A stretch of DNA of 64,000 bases from Asticcacaulis tiandongensis (GTDB taxonomy: Bacteria; Pseudomonadota; Alphaproteobacteria; Caulobacterales; Caulobacteraceae). The notes beneath the pieces are model-generated. The model saw only the letters and a list, made by a program, of their open reading frames with translations. It had not been told where the DNA came from and did not search any database. This document shows positions 8,957 through 16,985 of the stretch, one piece after another. Location of the stretch: NCBI RefSeq assembly GCF_006475605.1, contig NZ_SSBC01000010.1:744001-808000 (forward strand), written 5' to 3'. Made by a program: the position numbers and the translations under genes. Every line of letters begins with the position of its first letter. Position 1 is the stretch's first letter.

Positions 8957-10641
8957 CAGGCCTTCAGATTGCCATCACGGGCAATCAGCAGCACATCCGC
9001 CAAAAGCGCTTCGGAGGTCGGCCATGCGCCTGCGCCCTTACCGGTTACATACCAGAACTCACCATTATCCAGTTCGATGATGGCGCGGTTCTGCTCGCCC
9101 TTCGCCCCGACCAGATAGTTATCCAGCGGCAGAACCTCGAGCTTCATGGACACCTCAAGGCCCTTGTCGGTCATGATAGCGCGGGCGACATAGCGCAGGC
9201 CCTTGCCCTCAGGGATGACCAGTGACTCTTCGGTGATGGCGCCGACTTCGACATGGTTCGGTGTGATTCCGGGGAAGGCAATCTCACGCAGCAGTTTCAG
9301 CTTCGCGCCAACATCCGTACCATCAAGATCCGCGGTTGAATCGGGTTCAGCAAAGCCCAGACGACGGGCTTCGTCCATCGCCGCATCGAAGGTTTTACCG
9401 GCTTCGACCTGATCGATGACAAAGTTTGACGTACCGTTGACCACACCGGCAATCGATTTGATCTTATGTGATTTTACGGCGCGCAGAAGCGCTTCGATGA
9501 TCGGTGCCCCACCGCCGACTGAGGCCGAATAGGTCAGGAGTGCGCCGGAAGCCTTGGAGGCGGCTTTCAGCTTGTCCTGCGCAGCGGCGACGGCCTGTTT
9601 GTTGGCCGAGGTTACACCAACGCCGAGTTTCAGGAAGTCTTCGAGCAGTTCTGCCGAAGGCGACACGCCGGTGCCAATATCGACAAACACGTCTACATCC
9701 GCGCGGGCAAAGCTGCGGGCATCGGCGGTGAATTTGGCAGACAGCGGATGATCACGACGCTTGGCCGGATCACGCACCAGAATACGGTCAACCTCAATGA
9801 GGTCAGACCATTCCTGAGCGCGTTGCAGGAACATAGCCCCTACCCCGCCTGCGCCCATAACAGCGACGCGGATTTTACGTTTCAGAACCGGCTTGTTGCG
9901 CAGCTTTGTTTCGGTGCCGAGAACGGTTTCATAGCCTTTGGCCAGTGCCGCCACCTCGACGATGAGGTCATTTTCGTGGGCGTAACGCATGGCCTTGGCC
10001 TGAACGATCGGGAAGGCGATCTTTTCAGCTTCGTCCCAGTTGAGCGACGCATAAGGCTTTGCGGTGTCGGGATAGGCGGCAGGGTCGGTGTCGTAGACCG
10101 CATCTACGTCCTTAGTCAGGCGCACGCGCACGTCATGGCCCGCATCCTTAAGGGACTTGCCGATAAAGACGGCACTCAGGTCCGAGCCGCCGCGACCAAG
10201 CAGAACCGGCTGACCGGCAGCGGTTTCGGCCTGATAGCCCGGCACCACGACCAGATCGACGGTTTTCAGGTCTTCGGTCAGGACTTCGGTTTTGAGCGAT
10301 ACCGGATTGGCGCTGAAATGATCGCCCTCGGCAATCAGGCCGATTTCGCTGGCGGAACGATAACGCGTCACAATGCCCGAACGCTCACAGGCCATGGCCA
10401 GAAGTGATGAGGCCTTGACCTCGCCTGTGCCAATCAGATGCGGCGTGGCGGAGGAACTTGAGGCCTGGGTGTAGCTTACGGCCTGACGCAGAAGCTGATC
10501 GGTTTCGCCCTTGAAGGCCGACACCACGGCAATCACCTTATGGGCATCGCGCACATAACGGTAGAGTTCCGAAACCGCCCGCTGTAGTGCCGCTTCCGAC
10601 ACCAGCACCGAACCGCCAAATTTTACGACAAGCGTGGTCAT
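8956..10641 (-). CDS. Aspartokinase-homoserine dehydrogenase fusion without ACT domains
   Basis: A 561-residue protein. Residues 1-243 are an amino-acid kinase domain with aspartokinase motifs: VVKFGGS (5-11), VVSAFKGETD (39-48), LGRGGSD (148-154) and TKDVDAVYDTDP (176-187). Residues 256-561 are homoserine dehydrogenase: VMGAGGVG NAD loop, SANKQAV, NGTSNFVI and a DLDGTDVGAKLKLL active-site segment. E. coli ThrA has about 820 residues because two ACT domains lie between these parts; here the junction is about 12 residues, and no ACT domain follows the dehydrogenase. It would supply homoserine for Met, Thr and Ile synthesis, probably without the usual feedback control (inference). It is first in the operon with mmcQ-like and rlmJ. 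An alternative is that the kinase half is inactive. Confidence 0.82.
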   Translation of the reverse strand: MTTLVVKFGGSVLVSEAALQRAVSELYRYVRDAHKVIAVVSAFKGETDQLLRQAVSYTQASSSSATPHLIGTGEVKASSLLAMACERSGIVTRYRSASEIGLIAEGDHFSANPVSLKTEVLTEDLKTVDLVVVPGYQAETAAGQPVLLGRGGSDLSAVFIGKSLKDAGHDVRVRLTKDVDAVYDTDPAAYPDTAKPYASLNWDEAEKIAFPIVQAKAMRYAHENDLIVEVAALAKGYETVLGTETKLRNKPVLKRKIRVAVMGAGGVGAMFLQRAQEWSDLIEVDRILVRDPAKRRDHPLSAKFTADARSFARADVDVFVDIGTGVSPSAELLEDFLKLGVGVTSANKQAVAAAQDKLKAASKASGALLTYSASVGGGAPIIEALLRAVKSHKIKSIAGVVNGTSNFVIDQVEAGKTFDAAMDEARRLGFAEPDSTADLDGTDVGAKLKLLREIAFPGITPNHVEVGAITEESLVIPEGKGLRYVARAIMTDKGLEVSMKLEVLPLDNYLVGAKGEQNRAIIELDNGEFWYVTGKGAGAWPTSEALLADVLLIARDGNLKA

Positions 10642-10793
10642 TTACATCCGTCCCGATCTTCGCCCATACGGCAGGCCAAAAATAATTAATAAGCGTGGGT
10701 GGTTATAAGGCTTTCGGACAAAGTCAAAGCAAAAAGAATACGCGCACCGGTTTTTTTGTGCTATCGCGGCCTGACCTTCTGAGGTGAAAGCCC

Positions 10794-11717
10794 GTGTCCC
10801 TTCGCGTAGCCGATAAATCCTCGCTTACCGCCTATCTCTGCCTGATGACGGCGACCCTGTTCTGGGCGGGCAATATGGTGGGCGGAAAAATTGCCGTAGG
10901 CCACATCAGCCCGGCCATGCTTAATTCCTTGCGCTGGGTACTGGCCATGGGGATTATTTTTGCCATTTCCTTTAAGGAAATCAAAGCCGACTGGCCGGTG
11001 ATCAGACGTCATCTGCCGCTTTTACTTGGTTATGGGTTCATAGGCTTCGGGGTCTTCAATACCATTATGTACACGGCTCTGGTGCACACCAGCACGCTGA
11101 ATGTAGTCATTGAGCATGCCGCCATGCCTTTGACCATTTTTCTGCTGAATTTTGCGCTGTTTCGCGTCCGGGCCAACTGGGCGCAGGTGGCGGGGTTTAT
11201 CCTCACCTTCGCCGGTGTCATCGTTACCGCCAGTCATGGGCGGATTGGCAATCTGGCGGCGCTTGAGCTGAATATCGGTGACGCGCTGATGCTGATCAAT
11301 GTGCTGATCTATGCCGGCTATACGATCAGCCTGAGGTGGAAGCCGCCGATCCACTGGAAGTCGATGATGGCTATTCCGACCATCGGGGCCGTTGCCGCCT
11401 GCCTGCCCTATCTGTTTTGGGTGTCGCGCGACACCGGCATCATCTGGCCCGATGCGACCGGTTGGGGTGTGGTCATCTATGCCGCCATTTTCCCGTCCCT
11501 GATCTCACAGGTGTGTTTCATCAAAGGCGTTGGCCTGATCGGGGCTAACCGCGCGGGATTATTTATCAATACCATCCCGTTATTCGGGGTGATCCTGTCG
11601 GTTCTGATCCTGCGCGAAGCCTTACACAGCTTTCATTTCGTGGCGCTGGCACTGGTGGTTGGCGGGATCATACTGGCGGAAGGGTCGCGTCTTACACGCC
11701 CAGCAACTGCCGCCTGA
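10794..11717 (+). CDS. DMT-superfamily transporter (EamA type)
   Basis: A 307-residue inner-membrane protein with about ten hydrophobic helices in two EamA repeats (residues ~12-145 and ~160-298). It opens with LMTATLFWAGNMVGGK, typical of EamA. These carriers export amino acids or other small metabolites, but the substrate is not readable here. GTG start at 10794 with GAGGTG upstream. Its last 26 bases overlap the 3' end of the convergent chalcone-isomerase-like gene. Confidence 0.87.
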   Translation: MSLRVADKSSLTAYLCLMTATLFWAGNMVGGKIAVGHISPAMLNSLRWVLAMGIIFAISFKEIKADWPVIRRHLPLLLGYGFIGFGVFNTIMYTALVHTSTLNVVIEHAAMPLTIFLLNFALFRVRANWAQVAGFILTFAGVIVTASHGRIGNLAALELNIGDALMLINVLIYAGYTISLRWKPPIHWKSMMAIPTIGAVAACLPYLFWVSRDTGIIWPDATGWGVVIYAAIFPSLISQVCFIKGVGLIGANRAGLFINTIPLFGVILSVLILREALHSFHFVALALVVGGIILAEGSRLTRPATAA

Positions 11718-12234
11718 GGGCCGGTGAGCGGCTTTTTTCAGACAGCCATATCCCGAAGAAATACCGGCTGAACTGATCGTCCCTGATGGCCCCTATCTGG
11801 TTACCGTTAAGATAGAAAATCGCATGGCCCTGAGCGTTGCGCACACCGGTAATGTCGCCGTTCTTTTCCATAGTCGGCATAAAGCTTTCGAGTTGGGTAC
11901 GCCATTCAGCCAGTTTGGCGGCATCCTTGAAGCCCTGACGTTTGATTTCGTTGACGGAGACGCTAACGATGCGGCTGGCCTTGATTTTTCTCTGGAATAT
12001 AAGCTGAATCGCGAAAGGATTATCTGGTGTGTACTGACCTTCGGGGGCATACAGCGTCACGGTAAACGGCGTCATGCCGAGATAGCTGAAGCGACCCGTG
12101 CCCAGCTTTTGGGCATCGGAAACAACCGATTTCGGCCCGTCTTTCAAGGACGCACGCACCGACAAGGGCATAAGGCTAAACGCGACGGCACCGGCCAGTA
12201 TTATACGCCGGTCAGGACAAAATGATTGGGTCAT
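11692..12234 (-). CDS. Chalcone isomerase-like secreted protein
   Basis: From the ATG at 12234 (MTQSFCPDRR) the protein has 180 residues with a hydrophobic signal segment (RRIILAGAVAFSLMPLSVRA) and is probably periplasmic. The C-terminal FSRYFFGIWLSEKSRSPALRRQLLG matches the bacterial chalcone-isomerase-like family, whose members are not known to make flavonoids. The frame is open upstream to 12291, but AGGTG lies just before 12234 and the signal peptide begins there. Confidence 0.78.
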   Translation of the reverse strand: MTQSFCPDRRIILAGAVAFSLMPLSVRASLKDGPKSVVSDAQKLGTGRFSYLGMTPFTVTLYAPEGQYTPDNPFAIQLIFQRKIKASRIVSVSVNEIKRQGFKDAAKLAEWRTQLESFMPTMEKNGDITGVRNAQGHAIFYLNGNQIGAIRDDQFSRYFFGIWLSEKSRSPALRRQLLGV

Positions 12235-12291
12235 CAGGCACCTGTGAGACGGAAACGACGTCTCACAGTTTAGCGTTATGCGCATAAACAT

Positions 12292-12696
12292 CCGATACGC
12301 CCTTGTCCGGCTCAGGCTTTGCCGATTCAGGTCTCACTGATTCTGGCCACAGGATCAGAGCTGATGTCACAAGCACCAGCAGACAGCCCCCTATGAGGCT
12401 ATAAAACAGTTTATCCCCCACGGCAGTCCCCCGGCAGGTTGTAAATGGTTCAAAAATTTAAGGAAATCTACTGGCGCCAAGGCTATTGGCACCCAAGTGT
12501 TAGGCAGCAAACCCTAACAAAACCCTAACAGATTATGCGAGACGCACAACCTGTGGTGCGTAATTTTACACCGAACGGGCGATATATAAGCCTAAAAGTG
12601 GAAAAACCGGAACCTTTACAACCACTTTTTCGCACCTGCACAAATCCGGTTTCAACGGCATAATCTTTTGATACCCCCTGACAAGGGACAAGCCCC
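12292..12696. other. Long non-coding stretch upstream of the met promoter
   Basis: No convincing gene. It holds two ACCCTAACA direct copies near 12508-12530, an ACGCAC/GTGCGT hairpin (12542-12561) followed by a weak T run, and distant AAACCGG/CCGGTTT arms near 12605 and 12645. A short leftward hydrophobic reading frame near 12325-12437 lacks a start codon. Confidence 0.5.
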
Positions 12697-12725
12697 TTGA
12701 CGACCGGCGTTAAATCATCACATAA
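12697..12725 (+). promoter_or_regulatory. Sigma-70-type promoter of metX-metB
   Basis: TTGACG at 12697-12702, a 17-bp spacer and ACATAA at 12720-12725. The predicted start near 12732 falls just before the first base of the riboswitch P1 stem, which is what a riboswitch promoter should do. Confidence 0.55.
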
Positions 12726-12732
12726 GACCCCA

Positions 12733-12863
12733 TACTCATCGAGACCAGCCGAGGGACAGGCCCGACGACGCTGGGGCAACCGCTTAAGAGCCTGAGTTCA
12801 GGCTTTTACGTATGGTGCCAACTCCTGCGGAGTTCCGAATTTCGGACTTCGACAGATGAGAGA
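12733..12863 (+). promoter_or_regulatory. SAM-I (S-box) riboswitch
   Basis: The conserved core is readable in order: P1 5' strand CTCATC (12735-12740), GAGGGAC then GGCCCGACGA, GGGGCAACC, a variable hairpin (AGCCTGAGTTCAGGCT), GGTGCCAACTCC, and AGATGAG closing P1 at 12854-12860. This is the SAM-I aptamer, which binds S-adenosylmethionine and turns off methionine genes. It lies 83 bases before the metX ATG. The output stage is unclear: there is no T-run terminator, but CTGGTC (12903-12908) can pair with GACCAG (12936-12941) around the start region, so control of translation is likely. Confidence 0.92.
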
Positions 12864-12945
12864 CGTGACGTCGCGGATCATATCCATGCGTCCTTTCTCC
12901 GACTGGTCCTGAGTAGCCTGATTTGTGCACCCGAAGACCAGATTT

Positions 12946-13929
12946 ATGACCTCATATCCGAACCCTGCTGCGCCTGATCTTATTGGTACCGACATACGTG
13001 TCGATATTCCGGATGATTTCCGCCTGATGAGCGGTCAGAAACTGGAGCAGACCGATGTCGTGGCCCGTCTCTATGGCCCTGCCGACGCCCCTGTTGTGGT
13101 GGCGGCAGGCGGTATTTCGGCCGGACGCATCCTGTTTGCCAAGGAAGACACGACCGACACCGCGCCCGGATGGTGGGAAGGGGTCGCTGGCCCGAATGAG
13201 GCGCTGGATCTTAATCGCTGGCGGGTGTTGAGCATTGAGTTTGCCCCGCGTCTGCCGACCTCACAGATATATACCATCACCACCCACGATCAGGCGCGAC
13301 TGGTGCGGCTGATCCTTGATCATATTGGGGTGCAGAAGGTCTATAATTTTATTGGCGCGTCCTATGGGGCGATGATCGGTCTGGCCTTTGCCGAGCTTTA
13401 TCCGGACTATGTTGAGCGGTTGTGCGTGATATCCGCCGCCCACCGCTCACACCCGATGGCCACGGCCATGCGCGGCATTCAGCGCCGCATCCTCAGGTTC
13501 GGGCTTGAGACCGGCAACGAAAAAGAGGGTATTTCTCTGGCGCGGCAGTTGTCGATGACCACTTACCGGTCAGACGATGAGTTTTCCGAGCGCTTTGATG
13601 GCCCGCCGCCAGAGGCTGCCGGTGAAAACTATACGGTCTGCGGTTATCTGAGGTCACGCGGCGATGCCTATGCCACCGATGCCAATCGCTGGATTTCCAT
13701 GTCAGACAGCCTTGATCGTCACCGTGTTGATCCGGCCAATATAAAGGCAAAAGTGTTTTTAGCCGCCGTCCCAAGCGACCGGCTGGTGCCCTATGCCGAT
13801 ATGAAAACCCTGCATGAAGCCCTTGCCGACAGCGTCTTTATTGAGTTTCCCTCCCTTTATGGCCACGATGCTTTCCTTAAGGAAATCAGTACAGTGTCCG
13901 CCATTGTTAAACGGTCTTTGGAAGAATGA
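12946..13929 (+). CDS. metX: Homoserine O-acyltransferase, MetX family
   Basis: An alpha/beta-hydrolase-fold protein (327 residues from ATG 12946) with the nucleophile elbow GASYGA (Ser139), the acid in VPSDRLVP and the histidine in LYGHDAF, the MetX catalytic triad. It acylates homoserine, the first committed step to methionine. The partner gene encodes a MetB-like enzyme, which favours O-succinyl as the product, but acetyl cannot be excluded from sequence. A GTG at 12925 is an alternative start; neither has a strong ribosome site, as expected when the riboswitch controls access. It overlaps metB by four bases (ATGA). Confidence 0.87.
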   Translation: MTSYPNPAAPDLIGTDIRVDIPDDFRLMSGQKLEQTDVVARLYGPADAPVVVAAGGISAGRILFAKEDTTDTAPGWWEGVAGPNEALDLNRWRVLSIEFAPRLPTSQIYTITTHDQARLVRLILDHIGVQKVYNFIGASYGAMIGLAFAELYPDYVERLCVISAAHRSHPMATAMRGIQRRILRFGLETGNEKEGISLARQLSMTTYRSDDEFSERFDGPPPEAAGENYTVCGYLRSRGDAYATDANRWISMSDSLDRHRVDPANIKAKVFLAAVPSDRLVPYADMKTLHEALADSVFIEFPSLYGHDAFLKEISTVSAIVKRSLEE

Positions 13930-15092
13930 GCAAAAAAGCCTATCTTGAAACCGCACAGGACGCCACCAAGGCCGTCAATATCGGTATCGACACAGACACT
14001 GTGCATGGCGCAGTCATGCCGCCGATCTATCTGTCGTCGAACTATACGTTCGAAGGCTTCGGCCAGAAGCGCACCTATGACTATGCGCGTTCCGGCAATC
14101 CGACCCGCGCTGTCATTGCCGAGGTTTTAACCAGGCTGGAACACGGGGCCGGTGCGGTCATGACCTCATCGGGCCTCGCGGCGCTTGATCTGTTGTGGCA
14201 GGAACTGCCCAACAACCGCGTGGTGGTGCCGCATGACTGTTATGGCGGCACGCAGCGGCTTCTGAATGCGCGGACGCGTCAGGGGCTGATCGAAGTGGAC
14301 TATGTCGATCAGGGCGATGAAGCGGCAATTGCCGCGGCTCTGTCGAAGCCTGCGGGCCTTCTGTTGCTTGAGACGCCATCGAACCCGCTGATGCGGCTGA
14401 TTGACCTGCAAAAGCTCATCAAGCTTGGGCACGCGGCGGGCGCACGGGTGGCGGTTGATAACACCTTCCTGTCGCCTGCCCTGCAAAACCCGATCAGCTT
14501 CGGGGCAGACTATGCGGTGCATTCGACGACCAAATATATCAATGGTCACTCGGACGTGGTCGGCGGTGCGATTGTCACCAAAGATGCCGAAGAAGCGGTG
14601 CGGCTCAACTGGTGGGCCAATGCGTTAGGGTGTACGCCATCGGCATTCGACAGCTATCTGACACTGCGCGGGGTGCGCACGCTTCTGGTGCGCGTGCGCC
14701 AGCAGCAGGAAAGCGCTCAGAAGATAGCCGAATATCTTGAGGGCCATCCGGCGGTGGCCAGCATCAACTATCCGGGCCTGAAATCCCATCCGCAGCATGA
14801 ACTGGCTAAGGCCCAGCAAAAGGGTTTTGGCGGCATGATGAGCTTTGAGCTTAAGGGCGGGATTGAAGCGGTCAAACGGGTTCTTGATGTCGTCGATCTG
14901 TTTTCGCTGGCCGAATCACTGGGGGGCATTGAGAGCCTGATCGTGCATCCGGCCTCAATGACTCATGCGGCCATGTCGCCCGAGGCGCAGGCGACCGCAG
15001 GCATTTCCGGTGGGCTTTTAAGGCTTTCTATCGGGCTTGAGGACGTAGAAGACCTTATTGCCGCCCTTGAACGCGCCTTAAAGGTCGCCTAA
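13926..15092 (+). CDS. metB: Cystathionine gamma-synthase-type PLP enzyme
   Basis: A 388-residue Cys/Met-metabolism PLP enzyme. The pyridoxal lysine is Lys203 in HSTTKYINGHSD; YDYARSGNPTR, SSGLAALDL and the C-terminal SLGGIESLIVHPASMTH are family signatures. It joins cysteine and activated homoserine to form cystathionine. The length and the STTKYINGHSD motif fit MetB better than MetZ or MetC, although these relatives are hard to separate by eye. Its start overlaps the metX stop, so both are under the SAM-I riboswitch. Confidence 0.85.
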   Translation: MSKKAYLETAQDATKAVNIGIDTDTVHGAVMPPIYLSSNYTFEGFGQKRTYDYARSGNPTRAVIAEVLTRLEHGAGAVMTSSGLAALDLLWQELPNNRVVVPHDCYGGTQRLLNARTRQGLIEVDYVDQGDEAAIAAALSKPAGLLLLETPSNPLMRLIDLQKLIKLGHAAGARVAVDNTFLSPALQNPISFGADYAVHSTTKYINGHSDVVGGAIVTKDAEEAVRLNWWANALGCTPSAFDSYLTLRGVRTLLVRVRQQQESAQKIAEYLEGHPAVASINYPGLKSHPQHELAKAQQKGFGGMMSFELKGGIEAVKRVLDVVDLFSLAESLGGIESLIVHPASMTHAAMSPEAQATAGISGGLLRLSIGLEDVEDLIAALERALKVA

Positions 15093-15228
15093 GGACAGGA
15101 AACTTTGCTTTCGTCCCGATTTGTCATTGACTTCGCAGCAAGGATGCGTATTTTCCGCGCTTCTTAAAGTTTACCAAGGCCCAAGCCCTTAGTTTGGTAG
15201 CGGCCCAACCGATTAAAAGGCTATCACC

Positions 15229-15396
15229 ATGGCTAAGCCCGCCTCCATCAAGATCCGTCTTAATTCAACGGCGGACACCGGCTTCTTCTACGTAACCAAG
15301 AAGAACGCCCGCACCAAGACTGAAAAGATGGTGCTGAAGAAGTACGACCCTGTTGTACGCAAGCACGTCGAATTCCGCGAAGGCAAGATCAAGTAA
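15229..15396 (+). CDS. rpmG: Ribosomal protein L33
   Basis: A 55-residue basic protein ([18 protein letters not shown] at the start, [21 protein letters not shown] in the middle, FREGKIK at the end), matching L33 along its length. It lacks the CxxC zinc pairs of the C+ form, as usual in proteobacteria. It is too short for many gene finders. A strong terminator follows at 15422. Confidence 0.96.
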   Translation: MAKPASIKIRLNSTADTGFFYVTKKNARTKTEKMVLKKYDPVVRKHVEFREGKIK

Positions 15397-15421
15397 GATC
15401 GGCCCTTAGCGCTGCTATTCA

Positions 15422-15457
15422 AAAATCCGTTACGGTTCGCCCGTAGCGGATTTTTTT
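15422..15457 (+). terminator. Rho-independent terminator after rpmG
   Basis: AAAATCCGTTACG pairs with CGTAGCGGATTTT across a short loop (one G-T pair), ending in a run of seven T. Confidence 0.9.
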
Positions 15458-15468
15458 ACGCCTGCCTC

Positions 15469-15507
15469 TTGACGCGCGCCGTATCATGCAACATTTAAAG
15501 TTACATG
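15469..15507 (+). promoter_or_regulatory. Promoter and palindromic operator of the Rrf2 gene
   Basis: TTGACG at 15469-15474 with CATTTA about 17 bases on gives a start point at or near the ATG at 15505. The dyad CATGCAAC/GTTACATG (15485-15507, centre ATTTAAA, one mismatched pair) covers the -10 region and the start codon. This is where an autorepressing Rrf2 protein would bind, which is inference. Confidence 0.5.
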
Positions 15508-16005
15508 AAAGCCGATAATCGACTCTCCTCCGTTTTACATGTGCTGCTGCATATGATTGAGCTTGATGAACCCCTGACGTCAGATGAGCTGTCGCAGATG
15601 CTCACCTCGCACCCTGTGGTCGTGAGACGGACACTGGCCGGACTGCGTGACGCGGGGCTGGTGCGTTCGGAAAAAGGCCACGGTGGCGGCTGGGTCATCG
15701 ACTGTGATCCGGCGAAGGTTAGCCTCTATGACATTCATCAGGCGCTGGGCTCACCGGCGCTGATTTCCATTGGCCATCGCAATCACAATCCGGCCTGTCT
15801 GGTCGAGGCGACGGTTAATGCCGCGCTCAATCAGGCCATCGAGGACGCTGAAGCGCTGCTGATCGCGCGTTTCAAAGCCATAAGCCTCGCCGATCTGGGG
15901 GCCGGTTTCCATGCGGGGCTTAGCGAGCGTGTAGGCCACCTGACACTTGAAGACATGCTGAAAAGACACCCCGCGCCCTCCCCGAAAGGAACATCCGATG
16001 TTTGA
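15505..16005 (+). CDS. Rrf2-family transcriptional regulator
   Basis: A 166-residue winged-helix protein: LLHMIELDEPLTSDELSQML, SHPVVVRRTLAGLRDAGLV (recognition helix) and SEKGHGGGWVI are Rrf2 motifs. It lacks the three clustered cysteines that hold an Fe-S cluster in IscR and NsrR; only one cysteine (PACLVE) is present, as in the YwnA-like branch. The gene overlaps the flavin reductase gene by eight bases, a pairing seen elsewhere, so it probably controls that enzyme and itself from the palindrome at the start codon. Confidence 0.87.
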   Translation: MKADNRLSSVLHVLLHMIELDEPLTSDELSQMLTSHPVVVRRTLAGLRDAGLVRSEKGHGGGWVIDCDPAKVSLYDIHQALGSPALISIGHRNHNPACLVEATVNAALNQAIEDAEALLIARFKAISLADLGAGFHAGLSERVGHLTLEDMLKRHPAPSPKGTSDV

Positions 16006-16891
16006 TGCGATTGTTATCGGCGGCAGCTTTGCCAGTATTTCTGCGGCCACCTATATGGCCCGCGCCCGCCTTAAGGTGCTGGTGATCGATGGCGGCGAAC
16101 CCCGCAACCGCTTTGCCGCTGCGTCGCATGGCTTCCTGACACAGGACGGATCATCGCCCTTTGATATGCTGGAGACCGCCCACGCCCAGTTGCTGGCCTA
16201 TCCGAGCGTGAGCTTTGTGACCGGTTACGCATTAAGAGCCACTCAAACCCCTGAGGGCTTTGCCATTACAGTGGGTAATGACAGCCTGTATCACGCCCGA
16301 CGGCTTTTGCTGGCGACAGGCGTACGGGATATATTACCGGATATTGACGGCTTTGCCGAACGCTGGGGCAAGTCCATCGGCCATTGCCCGTATTGTCATG
16401 GCTATGAGATCAATCAAGCCCCGATTGCGGTGATGTCAGGTTCCGATATGGCTGCTCATTATGCGCTTCTGGTGTCACAATGGGGGCCGGTGACATTACT
16501 GACCAATGGGGCGAAAACATTGCCAGAGGATGACCTTGATCGCTTGCGGAAGGCAAACATTGTGGTCGAGACCGCCCCAGTCAGCCACCTGAAAGGTAAC
16601 GCACCTGATCTGTCGGAAGTCGTATTGACGGACGGCAAGGTGATTGCGGCCAGCGCCATGCTGGCGGCTGTGCGGTTTGAAGCGGCCTCGGATATCGCTG
16701 CGCAACTGGGGTGCACCTATGATGACAGCCTGAACGGGCCGGTATTGCGTGTCGATGATTCGGGCCAAACCACGGTCACCGGTGTCTATGCCGCCGGTGA
16801 CATTACGCATATGCGCCATTCGGTGGCTCTGGCGGTTGCCGGTGGCATGGTGGCGGGCACCAGCTTGCATCAGTCACTGGTGTTTGGCTAG
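15998..16891 (+). CDS. Thioredoxin reductase-like FAD/NAD(P) oxidoreductase
   Basis: A 297-residue two-domain flavoprotein: an FAD-binding GGSFASISAA near residue 8, RARLKVLVIDGGEPRN, the redox pair CPYC at 130-133 (SIGHCPYCHGYE), and a C-terminal GVYAAGDITHMRHSVALAVAGG loop. The CPYC placement follows thioredoxin reductase, but the wider family includes members that do not reduce thioredoxin. Its ATG lies inside the end of the Rrf2 gene. Confidence 0.87.
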   Translation: MFDAIVIGGSFASISAATYMARARLKVLVIDGGEPRNRFAAASHGFLTQDGSSPFDMLETAHAQLLAYPSVSFVTGYALRATQTPEGFAITVGNDSLYHARRLLLATGVRDILPDIDGFAERWGKSIGHCPYCHGYEINQAPIAVMSGSDMAAHYALLVSQWGPVTLLTNGAKTLPEDDLDRLRKANIVVETAPVSHLKGNAPDLSEVVLTDGKVIAASAMLAAVRFEAASDIAAQLGCTYDDSLNGPVLRVDDSGQTTVTGVYAAGDITHMRHSVALAVAGGMVAGTSLHQSLVFG

Positions 16892-16913
16892 CGGCGACAG
16901 GGAAAGAGAAAAA

Positions 16914-16980
16914 ACACCCCACCACCACGCCCTTTCGGGCGCGGTCCCCCTCCCCATTGCTACGCAACAGGGAGGAGAAA
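16914..16980. repeat. Dispersed repeat family A, copy 4
   Basis: It lies between the convergent flavin reductase and pleD ends. Hairpin ACGCCC/GGGCGC, then CCCCCTCCCCATTGC pairing with GCAACAGGGAGGAG. Confidence 0.65.
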
Positions 16981-16985
16981 AAGGA

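Noticed and set aside
12325-12437. Short leftward frame with a hydrophobic helix (LFYSLIGGCLLVLV)
   Set aside because: There is no ATG, GTG or TTG in frame before the hydrophobic part, no ribosome site, and the frame ends soon after.
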